Assembly (NCBI GenBank): GCA_020746835.1
Contig: JAGPNK010000001.1
Coordinates: 3,906,001 to 3,970,000 of the forward strand
Reading direction: 5' to 3'
Length of the DNA stretch: 64,000 nt
Source: Stachybotrys elegans
Lineage: Eukaryota; Ascomycota; Sordariomycetes; Hypocreales; Stachybotryaceae
Part shown: in pieces, positions 11,149-23,523 of the stretch
Numbering within the stretch: position 1 is the first letter of the stretch
Layout: each line of letters begins with the position of its first letter
Notes under the pieces: model-generated
Database searches by the model: none
Told to the model about the DNA's origin: nothing
The model's input: the letters and a program-made list of their open reading frames with translations, nothing else
Translations under genes and position numbers: made by a program

Positions 11149-11868
11149 ATGGGCTCCAGGGATAGAAGCGACGCCCTCCCTTACTGGCAGGTCAATGTGC
11201 CCGAGGACCAGAGAGTCGCCGAGTGCCCAGACTTCCTGCGCGGCCTGAGCGACAAGGACCAGGGCATCATTGCAACGCCAGACTCCGAGTATCACGTCCA
11301 GACCTGGGAGGAAGTGTGTGACATCGTCCGCTCTAACCAGCTGGAGCGCTTCCAGCGGTGGCCGTCCGACCTGAGGCGCTACAAGGCCTACACATACAAT
11401 CTGGCCAAGCAGTACGGCAGCGTGGCCGAGTTCATCCTCGTGGAGCGTCTTGGTTGGGACTTGCCCTTGGAGCCCAAGGGTGCACCCTTCCAGCACCCAG
11501 ACGACTTCAAGGTGCTCTATAATGACTGGCCTTATGGCATCGAGAGCAGCATTGTCCATCTCGTCGTCTGGACAAAGTTTGAACTCAAGGAGGATCCCTC
11601 CACCGGAGATCTCACCGACGTCGCACGGCGTGAGATTGACCATTTTGTCACTACCACGTTTCGCTCGCGCATACCCGGCGCAAAGGTGAGTCGCCGCCGG
11701 TACCCTATGTATTTGGGTGCTAACTCGTCAAAGTTGATTTGGTTCAAGAATTGGGCTGCGCTCAAGTCTGTCCACGCAGTAGAGCATTTCCATGTCATGA
11801 TTCTTGATCCGGATCATGGCTTCATCCGCGAGGTTACCAACGGAGACGTACCGCAGTGCGTCAGATAG
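11149..11868 (+). CDS. GIG1-like / DUF3605 family protein
   Basis: The model has two exons, 11149-11685 and 11734-11868, giving 223 residues. The sequence fits the fungal DUF3605 family, whose named member is the N-acetylglucosamine-induced protein 1 (Gig1) of Candida. Family-like blocks include LPYWQVNVPEDQR, AEFILVERLGW, YNDWPYG and the C-terminal LIWFKNW..VHAVEHFHVM. The molecular function is unknown and the protein is probably cytosolic. The intron (GTGAGT..CAAAG, branch CTAAC) is 48 nt, a multiple of three with no stop codon, so the unspliced frame also reads through; removing it restores the conserved K/LIWFKNW junction. The ATG at 11149 is the first in frame. The frame extends upstream only from a non-ATG codon. 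Confidence 0.88.
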   Translation: MGSRDRSDALPYWQVNVPEDQRVAECPDFLRGLSDKDQGIIATPDSEYHVQTWEEVCDIVRSNQLERFQRWPSDLRRYKAYTYNLAKQYGSVAEFILVERLGWDLPLEPKGAPFQHPDDFKVLYNDWPYGIESSIVHLVVWTKFELKEDPSTGDLTDVARREIDHFVTTTFRSRIPGAKVSRRRYPMYLGANSSKLIWFKNWAALKSVHAVEHFHVMILDPDHGFIREVTNGDVPQCVR

Positions 11869-12288
11869 GTGATGTGACCAGTATCACATTCATCCTAGGA
11901 ACATGGTCGCGTCAAGGGACGATAGTACCTCCATCCCGAAAAAATCCATACTACCCCTCGAGACGGCTTGATATAGAAATGACAGCCCAACTGAACAATC
12001 GAATGGATACGGTGCAATACAGTGTCAAGGCTAGATATACATCATGGTATTAAATGAAGCACTCATCATCTCTGCGGTGGCAGACGCTGCTGTCAGCATA
12101 TATCAAAGATGGCCCATCAAGGATAACATTATGCTGGACTTTGAGCACAACTACAAACATGCATGCCTGCAAAGAAGGTCTTGTGATAGATCTAGTCCCC
12201 GGATCAAGCCTTGATAGACCCTAGTCTTCTACCATCCTCAATACCGTGATCTCAGACACCCAATTTTGCTACGGCACGCCAATCAGTG
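11869..12288. other. Short intergenic region between convergent genes
   Basis: This holds the 3' flanks of the DUF3605 gene (+) and the aldolase-type gene (-). Nothing else was seen. Confidence 0.5.
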
Positions 12289-13235
12289 CTATTTGAGTGC
12301 GCCCAGCGTGCTGACACACAGCTCAACACACACCACCTCTGCAAGCGGCACCGCCGTCGGCTTCTCCAGGCTGATGGTGAGCTGCTGATTCTTGGGCCCC
12401 GGCACCACGCCCTCGAGATGCTGTGAAATATCCCTGGCCAGCGTCGTGGCGAGAGCCTCGAGGGTCTCAAACGACGACTCGTTCATGGTCTAGATCGAAA
12501 CAAGTCAGCCTTGCAAGCAATGGTTGCTCCTCTACGCACCTTGACAACCACCGACTCCAGGCCGACGTGGATATCCTCGCCGAGATATAGCCTGTCCACC
12601 TCCACATCCGCCGCCACCACCTGCCTCGCCGTCCTCTCGTTGTCGTTGACTCCGATGAGCGTGGGGATCCGCAGCCCGTGTAGCTTTAGGGTACAGCTGT
12701 GCCCGTCCATATCAAGATTTCCACTGTTCCTGTTGAAGGAGCTCGCGTAGGTGATGCTAATGCCCTGTCCAAGGAGGGATGCCTTTGGGAGGAGCAGCGT
12801 GAGCCGGAGATGATGCAGCGACTCTGCCGTGAGAAAGGGCTTCGTCGACGCAGGCCGCCCGTCTCCCTCCGAAGCACCAAAGGGGTCCAGCCCAGTCAGG
12901 TCGATCCAGATGTCGTCCAGTACACCTTGGAGGTTCTCCCACCCGCGGCTGGATGCTCCTTTGGTGTTGAATCTGTCCACGGTCGCCAGTATGGCCTTGC
13001 TCAAGAGTCCGTAGTGAACTGTATCGCCTTCCACGGCATCAGTAGACGACGAAGATATGAAAGGTTTCGATAGCGACACCTCGGCCGACACCAGCATCGG
13101 TTGCTGCTTGCCCTTCCTGTTCCAGGCATCCGCAGGGCCCTTGATGTTGACTTGTAGGTTTTTGACACGGATCGTCGCGGGGCTCCGGCCTAGCCGAGAC
13201 TGCAGCTCTGGTGCCAGGCTGAGCGACTTGTCCAT
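12289..13235 (-). CDS. Tandem dihydroneopterin aldolase (FolB) domain protein
   Basis: The exons are 13235-12540 and 12489-12289, with an intron at 12490-12539 (GTGCGT..CTAG), giving 298 residues. Dihydroneopterin aldolase converts 7,8-dihydroneopterin to 6-hydroxymethyl-dihydropterin in folate synthesis. Two FolB-like halves are visible, about residues 20-130 and 165-298. The second half keeps the family signatures RIPTLIGVNDNER (Glu200 aligned with the conserved substrate-binding Glu) and SLEKPTAVPLAEV (Lys275 aligned with the catalytic Lys). The first half is more divergent, as in the paired A and B domains of fungal trifunctional folate proteins. No pterin pyrophosphokinase or dihydropteroate synthase domain follows, so the aldolase is a separate polypeptide here. 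The ATG at 13235 (MDKSLS) was chosen because the frame further upstream looks like leader. Confidence 0.85.
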
Positions 13236-16200
13236 TTTGGAGCAGTCTGTATATGGGTTGATGGATGGAGGTGGTGGGAGGTGACGGTGATGATGACAGA
13301 AACCCCGCGTCAAAGTCCTTAGCAGTACTATGGGATGACTCTCAAGATGCGTTGTAACCGACAGCAAGCCGTCGTAATTTGCCTCGAGACTTCCTTTCCA
13401 GGTATCAACAAACACTTGCCGTTGTTTCCACCCAAGCCGCCTGACTCTTTCGCATCAAAATTTAATATCGTGCAACCTGGACGTCTAGAGGGGCATTGTG
13501 TTGCAGCCTACCCTATACTCGTCTTGTGACCTTCAGGGAAATCATAGAAGCTACTCTGATGCCTCAGCAGTCAAGTAGTACGTACGCGTTGTGGGAAGCT
13601 TCCGACAGCGCACATCGCTGTCGTAGAGCAGCCATGTATATGGTGACCATGCTGCGCCGCTTGAACCGTTGAGACACGTCAACATGCCTACAGTTTGAGG
13701 ATGAGACATCGCTAGAACGGAACATTCCGCCTGTGAAGCTGTCAACATCGACGCCCTCCATACGTCACTGCAAACATCCACACGCCTTGCCCGAAGCTAG
13801 TCAATGCCGTTTGGCAGAACGGAATTTACCTGAAGCACCGGCGCAAAACAATCCCGAGACGAACTGGTTTGCCCACGAACTGTTCGCCATGAGTCATGCC
13901 TGTCAACGTCAAACCAAATGCCTGGTCCTTGCTACCAGGAGGGGATCGCCGGATCGCTTAATATCGCGCAGGCGTTCCGATGCGGAGAAGCAGACAATGC
14001 AAAATATGTAAACTGGTCAATAGATTCATTCTCGCTCACGTTTATTGAGAATTACGGAGTAGGTTTAAACGAATCCTTCGCGCCGCTCAGCCATGCTCGA
14101 TGGAGCCACGGTTTTCGGCGTCTACCCCTGCCCAAGCAATGTTGGCGGATTGGTATTTTATTCTTTTTATTCAATTATTATCATTATTTTTTGCCTTCCA
14201 GAAACCGTTGAGGGCAGCGCAGAGAGGTCGTCATCGTACGACACTGGCCTTGGAACAAACCGCCGTAATCGGACTGGGCGCGCGCCACCACCTAGCTTTC
14301 CCTCCCGCACCACCGCCTTGGAAGGGAAAGGAGAGAAAGCAAGGTGAACTTTTGGGCAAAGACTTGGTGCCTGAAGATTTCGGAGCCGCCCGAGGGGGTT
14401 CTAGATGACGGTGGCGGCGCCCGACAGGCCCTTGCTTGGGACGCGAGCATCGAAAGCTTGGCCGGATATTTCCTCAGCACAGCTTGAAGCCCCCCTGGTC
14501 GCGTTACACAACCTGTATTGGTATCGACCCGACAAAGTAAGCAAGTCTACGCAATGCAAACGTGACATGCATCAGGCTGTCGTACGCCTGCTCATCACAC
14601 CTCACTCTCGTCACACAAAAGCCTGTGGGCGATGCGAAGGGCGAAGAGGGCCTTCTAATCAAGAAAGAGGACTGATCTCTCTGTTGGTGACATCCTTCGC
14701 ACAGTCGAGTTCGTGAGAATCGGCTCGCGACCACACACACACACTCTGGCCAAGAGGCTTCCCAGACCTTCGGGAATCGTTCCAAGAGTGGGCTAGCATC
14801 GGGTGCCCCTGACCTAGGGCAATGCTGCAAGGGTCCATTTGATCCCATCCGGCTTTCCCCTGCATATGGCCCCATCTGAGTGTTGGAAGTGCTTACGGTC
14901 CTTTTCAACATCGATCCCCGGAGCCCCGCCATGCCTCGCGTATGCTTTCTCGACCCATTGTGAGGTGCCTTCCTCACGGCTCCATCTGGCCGCGTGTAGC
15001 TTCTGCTTTATTTACCGGCATATTATCCGGAATGGGACGGAGGCTCTGAGTAGTTTCCTTGAGCCTGCTTCCCACACTGCTGGTGCCGCACAGATGGCAA
15101 ACCGGACTAATTACGTAGTCGTGTCAATGCTGGGATTATAACTCAAAGCATTAATAAAGATGGTAGCCGAACCTCTTCGCAATTATCCTCGCAATGCACC
15201 AGGCATTTGACTAGTGCGTGTTGGGTAGAGCCATTGTGACGAAGCAAGCGAGCAACCCGTAGAGAGAGACGGGTTAGGCTTGAAGTACCGCTGCGACGGT
15301 ATGGTGGGTTAAGTGCCCGGGGAGTATTCCTCGATCGTCTCTCGAATGCAACATGAACCCGCCACACCAGCAGGGTGGCCACGAAAGGCCGGCGTGGCAC
15401 CGAAGAAGTCACAACATAAGGCGAACCAACATACTAAAGGGCGAAGGACCTTCAGCTTGGGACGACACCATCGCGGGGGGTATCCCTACACCTGCACAGG
15501 TGGTTGACAACCTAGTTTCGTCCGCAATGAGTCTGTCTTTGGGCCCGGGCTATCGAATTGATGCTATTCACGGTCTCCCTGCCCAGGTCGGCTGGTGGGC
15601 CGCCAACACCAGACCGATTTGGACAGCTGGTGTAGGAAGCCAGCGTCAACCGGAAGAGCTACCCAGATGTCAGCCAATGGCGGCAGGGGTAGGACTCCAA
15701 CCCGGTGTTTCTGCCCGTGTTCGTTCGGATGAAGTCCACCGAGAGTAAGGGCCGTGAAGCACTGCTAACGGCAGCCTTTGCCTCGTTCCCGTATGTGATA
15801 GCCGTGGCTCCAGCGTGACTGAACACCGGACAATTGATTACTGTTGACCCACTTGCCCATGTCAATACCACACATTTATTGTCCTACAGCACACGGTGAG
15901 CGATGCCATGGGTGTGCATTGTGTGGTAGCAGGAGAGGGACCCGCTGGATATGGAGCCGGAGTAGAGACGTCTCATCCCCATGCGACTTCTCATCAACTT
16001 GCAAGACGGAAGTTGTAGAGGGTCGGAATCACTGGATGTAGTGTGCTGCTCTGTCATCATCTTCAGTCTCTTTCTCCTTGACCCTTGGTGGGAACGCTGT
16101 TCTTGGGCATGCGTCATGCTGTGTTGTTGAGAGATTCCGGGGGACAAAACCTGGCACTCTCTTGTCTAAGCGGAGAGAGAGAAGACTGTGGGCCACTGTC

Positions 16201-19200
16201 GGCCAAACAACATGAAGACGAGCAAGTTGTCATTGCCTTGTCATTGCCTTGTCAGCATGCGAAGAGCAGGACCCCGCGCATCTAGTTCAGCCACAACCGA
16301 CGAAACATCAGTCAAGGCTCGGACGAGATGGCTGGTGATCCTCGAGCGCACGGAAGGATAGGCAGCCGGTCTCCCGGTCCCCGCCCCGATAATGATGCTG
16401 TGCTATAGCAGCTGCCATCCGACATGGCCTGTCTGGAGAGGCTTATGCCCAAATGCGATATACAAGTACTATTGGCATGTGGACCTGCAAAGGACAATCC
16501 CAGCACGGTCAATGCGATCCGAACCAGAGAGGTTGGCTGGAGTAAACGATGGGAAGCGAGGCGGTACTCACAGCAGATGAAGATTGTTAGCGAGATTTTG
16601 AGCAATGGTCAAGGGAGCTCACCGCCATGACCAAAGTATCCGCGGCGTGCTCCAAGGAAGTGCACATATAGCGCAGGAAAGTAATAAGGTCTGTGAGCGA
16701 AAGAAGCAAGATTTGTTAGAAATGCGTGGCAGCACTGTCACATCGACCTGGGCCGTTGACCGTCCGATTAGACACGGTCTAAGAAACTCGTTAATACGGC
16801 CGTAGAAATGTTGGCGTCACGGTGGGTAAATTGTATGATCTTCACCGCTGATCAGACACTGGGATCAAGGGAATCGAAGTTCACCTTGAGACCTTGGGGC
16901 TGAGGGAGCTTTGCCCAAACTTAATCTCATGACTCAGTGAACAGAAGCAGATCACCGCCCATCTGGATCCAGAAGCACGGATATGGCGATTGACCAAGGT
17001 AGATTTTCCGAGCGCAAGGGCTCATGTTCGCGGCGAGAGTCAGGAGTTCCAAAGATAGTTTCAGGTGCCAGCCATCACCGAAAGTAGGGCGGCGCCACCT
17101 TGCCTCTTTCTTCTTTCTTTTTCCCGCCTTCGGCATAGTCAGGATCCGTCACACACATGGCAGCTCACGTTTCAATGTTGGTACGCTATTTTAGAGCCGA
17201 CAGTAGCTGCCACGAGGAATACATAGCAGTCCATATGACCCAACACGGCAGTTTTGTTATCATAATGGGGATTATGAAACAGAATGGGGTTGTTGAAGAT
17301 GGCATCCGCAGCAAGCCAGGGAGACAAACGTGTCCCGTGCCAAACACGGGGGGTGATCGGCAATTGAAGGCTGCAAGAACACCGTAAGCCGGCGAGGTGG
17401 AACATTCGCGGTTTCTGCTGGTGTCGGTACGTGGAAGGCAAGTTGTCGGTACCATTGCTGTGCCTTAGCTGTTGTGCATACCTCGCCCCCTGGATGCCTG
17501 GCTCGGGCAACGGAATATGCACGGCTGTCTGTGCCCCTCGTGGCGACGGGCGAGCTTCCTTCCCGGCGGCGCATCATGTTTGAATTGAAACATTTGGTAG
17601 GATGCGGAAAGCTTGCTAAAAATGACGCTCGGCGGGCAAAGGACGGGAGGCAGCCACCGTCACCCTTGGGGTTGTGAAATGCATCCGATGCAACGGCGCC
17701 CCTCTATGGTCTGTCAGAGAAGAAGGATGGGAGGGTTGCAGTGCGGCTGGGAAGGGCTGAAGAGAGAAGCCCAAGGTCCAGACCAGACGAATGAGGTTTC
17801 CACACCTCGCGCTGGAAGGCTCCTTCGTATTTGCCACACTGACTAGCAGGACAATGTTGGCGACGAGGCCCTAACTCGTGATGGAGGGAGGGGTGTCGGA
17901 CGAGGAGTGCAGGGCTTGGCAGCTGCAAGTGTGCAAGTGTGCAAGTGTGCAGACGCGTGTTGGAGTGTAAGAGCGCGCCGTCTCACCCCGTGATGACTGC
18001 AGAAAGGGTCTGCTCCGTATCTGGAAAGATATCACGTTGATGTTGCGTTGAACAACAGGGAGCACCCAGGTGCAAGAGGAGGGGAGGAAGTGCAGCTGCC
18101 TGCCTTAATTCCTGCACATAGGTACCTACTAGGGAGGTAGATTAGTACTGCCTGGTCAGTGGCGCACATGAATCCACCTTTGGATGCATTTTTATGTCCC
18201 TTTTGGGACCAACAGTCTCATCAAGTGCGTCGCCCAGCCAGAATGTGCAGAATCCGAGAAATTACAATACTACATTAGTTTTCTCCATTTGTGAGAAACT
18301 TGGTAAGAAATAGCCGAAATGAGACAGACAAGAGATTCGTGATGATGTGATGGACCTCCATCTTACTCCCCGCGAGTCATCGTGCGTACTGGCTTGCCAG
18401 GGACCTGTTAAATCCATGGTAGGCGGTTGGCAGACCAGTCACGGTGCCATGAGCAGAGGAAGGAGGGCTGGAGACTTCCATGAGCGAGCCCCTCTGTCCA
18501 CTCACAGCACAGTATTGAGCTCCCGCCGTCTGACAGGCTGGAACGTGCCTGCCAAGCAACAAGCCCTTCTGTCCACTTCGGCCTCTCAGCGTCAATCCAA
18601 GACACCAAGAATCGACGCAACCTATGGCGACGCTCGATTGCGGTTAACGACGCACATATTGCTCTCGTGACACTCGCCAACCCAGGTTTGTTTTCCCTCT
18701 TCTCCCCCGCCTCCATCACATTCATCGTTCTTGCTTGCGCTAGACGATCCTCGTGACCGGGTCGCCAGGAAATTTGACAAGCAGAGGCCAATCGAGCTGA
18801 CTAGGAGAGCCCGTTGATCATCCTTGGCAGCCACGATCTTGCCAATCATCCTGATCATCTTGCTACCATCGGACTACGGGTGGTTAGATCTCCTTGTGCT
18901 CCTTGGGGCCGGCCACTCCGTCCCAGTTTTCGATTGCGGCATGGGCCTGGCCGTCGCGTTCGGCAGCATTTCGAGGGTTTACTGACCAGCTGTATTATTA
19001 CCCGTGGCCTGGCTGGACATGAGGTGCACAGAGGCTGCATAGATGGGCGCTTCCCGTTTTCCCATTTTGCTGAGGCTGGTTGTCTTGGCTGCGTTACCTC
19101 GCACAGCTCGAGCCTTCAGCAACCAGCCCTTCAGCAACCAAGGTTGCAATCGATGCATAAATGCCAGGGGTCACCAGCTCAGTAGGGTTCCAGAATGTGG

Positions 19201-21865
19201 GTGTCGTGGGCTGGGCTGCAGGCTCGTGTTGTGCCTGCACCCACTTGGTCCAATATCGCATGCGTTGGAACGCCACCATTATGCGTTACCTGTCGCTGAC
19301 CGTGTCATTGTTCAACCATCCACATTGCCTCAGGCTAGTCTCGTCGGCGACGCCTTTCTATTCCTCTCAGCTCTCCTGCTGTATCGAGGGTTGTGTGAAC
19401 GTTGAGACAATCACCAACCACCTTCAACTGCGTACAGCCATTGGTGGATCACGGTGAGAGACAATGAATGGTGCTGAACACGGGCGCCTCGTGGCTACCA
19501 ATGAGTAGGGTGAGGATCGGCAACACAGCCTAACCAACAAAAGTAACCAGTTTGCCAGAGACGGCGACCTCATCGGCGCCCACCATACAGCCGGCCTACG
19601 TAGTAGATCTGAGTCAATCCAATCGTGGAAACTCCGTGGAACGACAAGGGTAGGCACACCCATACAATCTGCTCACTACACCCGAGAGAGCAAAGCTAGT
19701 AGCTCAATCGCCAAAGCGACAACGACCAAACTTTTGAGCGAACTGGCTTCCCTGTGTCTCCTAGTCTAACGGCTGATTATGATATAGCACCAAGATGCCT
19801 GCCGTTATGTCGCCATCGGTACGCAAAACCCGAACCTTGATGGGTTTCACCCAGCGCGCTTTGCTCGATAACCTCTGCTGTGGCCGACCTGCCTAGATGG
19901 GCAGCCCGTTTGATGGCGGGAGGATCTGCAAGAGTCTCATATATTCAGAGACAGTGTTGTGAGTCGGAGGAACGGGGGCTTTGCACCACTTCGGCCTCTC
20001 GGCGGCCTTCTGGAAACCCTGGAATGCCTGAATTATCCTTTAGAAGGGCAGGCTGGTCGAGGCACGTCACACGCGTGTGACGCACAACTACTCCAAAAAA
20101 AGACGCTGGACGAACCACCCACCGACTTTAGTCTCGACCTAAATAAGAAGCTAAGGTCGGTAGATATCTTCAGAAGCAGCTGTCAATCTGCTAGAGCGAC
20201 GTCAGGTCAGGCGTGGCTCAACACTTCACCACGACGGTCCGGCCCTCTTTCACCTTGATCCTGAAACCATTGCGACCCCATAAGGCTGCCATCGACACCG
20301 TGCCACTCCGATAGAGGCCCTGATGGTGTAAAGGTGACCACAGCACGACCTTGAGCTCAGGCCATCATCCTCACCGACTGACCGCTGAGCGTAATTAACT
20401 GACTCGCAGCGACCTGATACAAGCTACAACTCTGTCATGAACACGTACCCAGAGAGGACCGTGTGCAAAAGAGTGAGGGACTTGAGAGCCGACAACGACA
20501 CAAGAGGACAGAGCGAGCCTTGGGGGGGCAATCTACCTCCGTCAGCAGTGACCATTATTAGTCTCAAGACTGTTCCCAGCCCACGACGGAGCCACACAAA
20601 GAGACAGACTGGAAACAGGGGGTTTGAGCCTTGTCAGTAACAAACCAAACATCGTTGGTAGACCCGTCGCCTTCCCTCGCCCCCCGGTGGGCATCTCATG
20701 TATTGACGATCTGCAAGCCCACCCCCTCCCTGCTTATCCAAATCTGGTCGTCTCCCGGGGCGTGCCCGTCGGCTCGAGACCTGGCTTTCCAAGTCCCCCA
20801 CTAGATGGAACCTCTGTAAAGCGCAGGCAACAACAGAGGCAGGCAAAGCAGCCAAGAAGGAGCCTTAGGGCAGACGAGGCTCCATTCGCGGGAGAAGGGA
20901 CATGGTCCAACTCCACCACATCATCCCCACCGAGTGGGATCGAAAAGTTCTCCCCTGGCATACATACGGAGATACCTCTGACCCCCTCACCACCGACCTG
21001 CATTGACAGTGTCCAACTCGGTAATGTGCAGACATGACGCTATCACCCCCTGTCCTGGAGGTCCCCAATCACCACTGAGGAGTTCTGACCCAAGGACACC
21101 CCCTTGTCAGCAGGGATCCTGACGCCTCGACCCGCCCACCCTCTTCTTCCAATAGCCAGCCGCTGCCGCTGCTGCAGGGAGCACTCGCCGACAGACGCCC
21201 CGGGCTTCTAGCCCGGCATCATGGTGCCATTGGTCTCCGTACATATGCGAATGCCTTGTACGATTTGCGATGTGCCCTAGGCTGGTGGGCTGTGGGCTTT
21301 GCTGTGGACGCGAATGGTGCTGCCGTGCAGGGGTATCCCACTCTGACCTGCTCGGCTCGACATCTGGTTCCATTCCCCCAGCTTGTCCTGTGTGTCTGGG
21401 AGGAGGTGGATTGGCTTATAACCCTTCGCCCTCCCCTATTCTCCGCGATGTTGATCTTTGACAAGCGTACCTTTATGTGTCTTATGTCTTGATGTCTTGA
21501 TATTCCATCGTGGGGATCCTGTCCGCTTCGTAGCGACGGTGTGTTGTGTTTCATTCTTCAAGCCTCTGCCCGGTTTCGAGGGCTTCGACATTTAGTCGTC
21601 ACTCCTTTGTCGACATCAACCTCCCAGACAACCAACTACCTTAACTCACGCTCAACCTGCTCGACCCTACGACATACGCTCATTTCTCACTTCTCGCCGT
21701 TGAATTAAACCAAACCGACCACACACCATCTCGAACCGTATTCCTACCTCAGGATTTCCTTATACCGATTCCAACAGCCGCTTCAGCAGAACCTTGACCT
21801 TGGACCACTCGCCTAACCGAAATCCTTTCCCATATCGAACACGGACCTAATCATAGAGCATCACA
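13236..21865. other. Gene-poor 8.6-kb region
   Basis: No gene could be supported on either strand: no open frame exceeds about 140 codons, and none shows family-like motifs. Base composition resembles the rest of the window, without an obviously AT-rich (RIP-like) core. A GTGCAA-type hexamer repeat lies at 17925-17951. Short GTAGGTA/TACCTAC motifs occur near 18120-18140. The last ~270 nt (21590-21865) are C-rich with little G and look like the leader of the receptor gene. I did not find long terminal repeats or recognisable transposase or reverse-transcriptase remains by eye. Confidence 0.5.
17925..17951. repeat. GTGCAA hexamer repeat
   Basis: About four tandem copies of a GCAAGT/GTGCAA unit within the gene-poor stretch. 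Confidence 0.75.
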
Positions 21866-23523
21866 ATGGCAAACATAACATTTGTCGAGGGGTGTCCGAT
21901 GCCCTTTCTGAACGAGCGTCTTTATTCCGCAGACGATGGCTGTATGTTTGCCTATCTTGAACAACTCCGCGAGTATGGTGTCACTGACCATCGTCTTCAG
22001 ACGTGAGAGGCCGTCTATGCCAGGCTATCGGTGACCAGTCTTGCTGCTTGCCCTGCCCTCTCCCTGCCTGGGTCTACCCCGATTCCTTCCTAACTGTCCA
22101 GACCGTCGCCAACTGGGTTGCTGCAGCCGGCACAATATGCTGCGTGCTGTTGCTATCTTCGTGGATTGCCTTGCCCGTCGAGAAGACCAACCGACACTAT
22201 CTTAGCATCTGTCTCACGATAGGCGTTGCCATTATGAACGTATGTTGCCTCCCATCTTCAGTGGTACTTTGTATATGGGGTGCTGACGATGAGCGTAGCT
22301 TGGGTTTGTAGTGCCCTTGGCCGCCCGACCTGACCAGTGCTACGACGACATCACGCCGCACAGCATGCACACCAGCAGAGTCTGCGGCGTTTCTGGCTCC
22401 TTGATCATCCTCGGAGGCTGGTCTGGTGTCATGTGGGTCTTTCTGCGTTCGCTCTCCCTCCACCTCCAGATTTGCTGGCAGGTTCTTGTTGGCCGTACCT
22501 TTATGATCTTTGCCCAAATTGCTGGCTGGGGTGTTCCCATCATTGGCCTCATCCTCGCTCTTGTCTTTAGCGGCGTCTCTTTTCGATTCGGCGCGACCTG
22601 CCACATCAACCACACCAACAGCCTGGCGGATTTCTGGATTCCCATGCTCATCTTTGCTGGCCTGACTGTCATCCTCACTTTCGCAACCTTTGGATACTGC
22701 ATCAAGGTCTACCTGGCATCGCTGTCCGACAACAGCGCATCGACGGAAGGCTCCAGCCTGCCCCATTACAACGACAGCGTACAGAGCATCTCGCCACGCC
22801 AGGCCTACCGCCGCGTGCGACGCGTCATCCATCTCCAATGGCGAGGAATTGCCATTGTCTTGATCATTATTGCCGATGTCATTTTCTTCTCAGTCGTCTT
22901 CGTGTTCCAGGACAACAGCGTCCAGGCTGTTGCCGACGATCCCAGCATTGCTGCTCGATGGGTTCTCTGCCTGTCGGCCGCACAGGGCGATGCCGACCAA
23001 TGCTATGATCGTGCCAGCAACATAGTGGTGAACCTAGCCACCGTAACAGCGGTGCTGCTCTTGCTCGCGGTAAGTTTAATACATCTCGGCGCGGAGCCAC
23101 TTTTCGGACAGAAGAACTAACTCTCGACTGTAGCTCAACGGCATTTGGCTGCTTTTCCTGCTCGGACGTTGGTCCATGGCGACGGGGTGGATTGAGCTCG
23201 TCCAGAAGCCCTTCGCAAAGCGACAGCGCGAGTTTGTGTCGGCTGATGCGCGCCTTGACATGGGTAAGGATGCTGGCTCTTATGAGATGCTCGGCAAGGA
23301 CACTCCCTCCGTTCTGACTCCCGTTACTCCAGCGGCGAAATCGCCCGATCTTGGACGAAAGACGCCGGACTACTTTAATCAGACGGCGAGGTACCACGCC
23401 CCAGCCCGGTCCTACTCGAGCCCGCGTCCTCCGCAGCAAGCTTCATGGAGTCCTGACCACAAGTGGTCGCCCTCCATGGATCAAGATATGAATATGAATC
23501 CCTTGGGGATGAACCGGATGTGA
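21866..23523 (+). CDS. Frizzled/Smoothened-like seven-helix receptor of fungi
   Basis: There are four exons: 21866-21941, 22001-22239, 22299-23069 and 23134-23523. The introns of 59, 59 and 64 nt have GTATGT/GTATGT/GTAAGT donors. The protein has 491 residues. A short Cys-rich outer N-terminus (SCCLPCPLPAWVYPDSFL) is followed by about seven hydrophobic segments between residues ~50 and ~375. These include IMN/LGFVVPLAARPDQCYD, IAGWGVPIIGLILALVFSG, FWIPMLIFAGLTVILTF and GIAIVLIIIADVIFFSVVFVF. The Ser/Pro-rich cytoplasmic tail (TPSVLTPVTPAAKSPDLGRKTP) offers phosphorylation sites. The layout fits the fungal membrane proteins assigned to the Frizzled/Smoothened family, presumed G-protein-coupled receptors of the plasma membrane. 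The ligand is unknown. A large Frizzled-type Cys-rich ligand domain is absent. Confidence 0.85.

Noticed and set aside
15690..15710. B-box-like string on the minus strand
   Set aside because: One mismatch in the core and no cloverleaf could be drawn around it.
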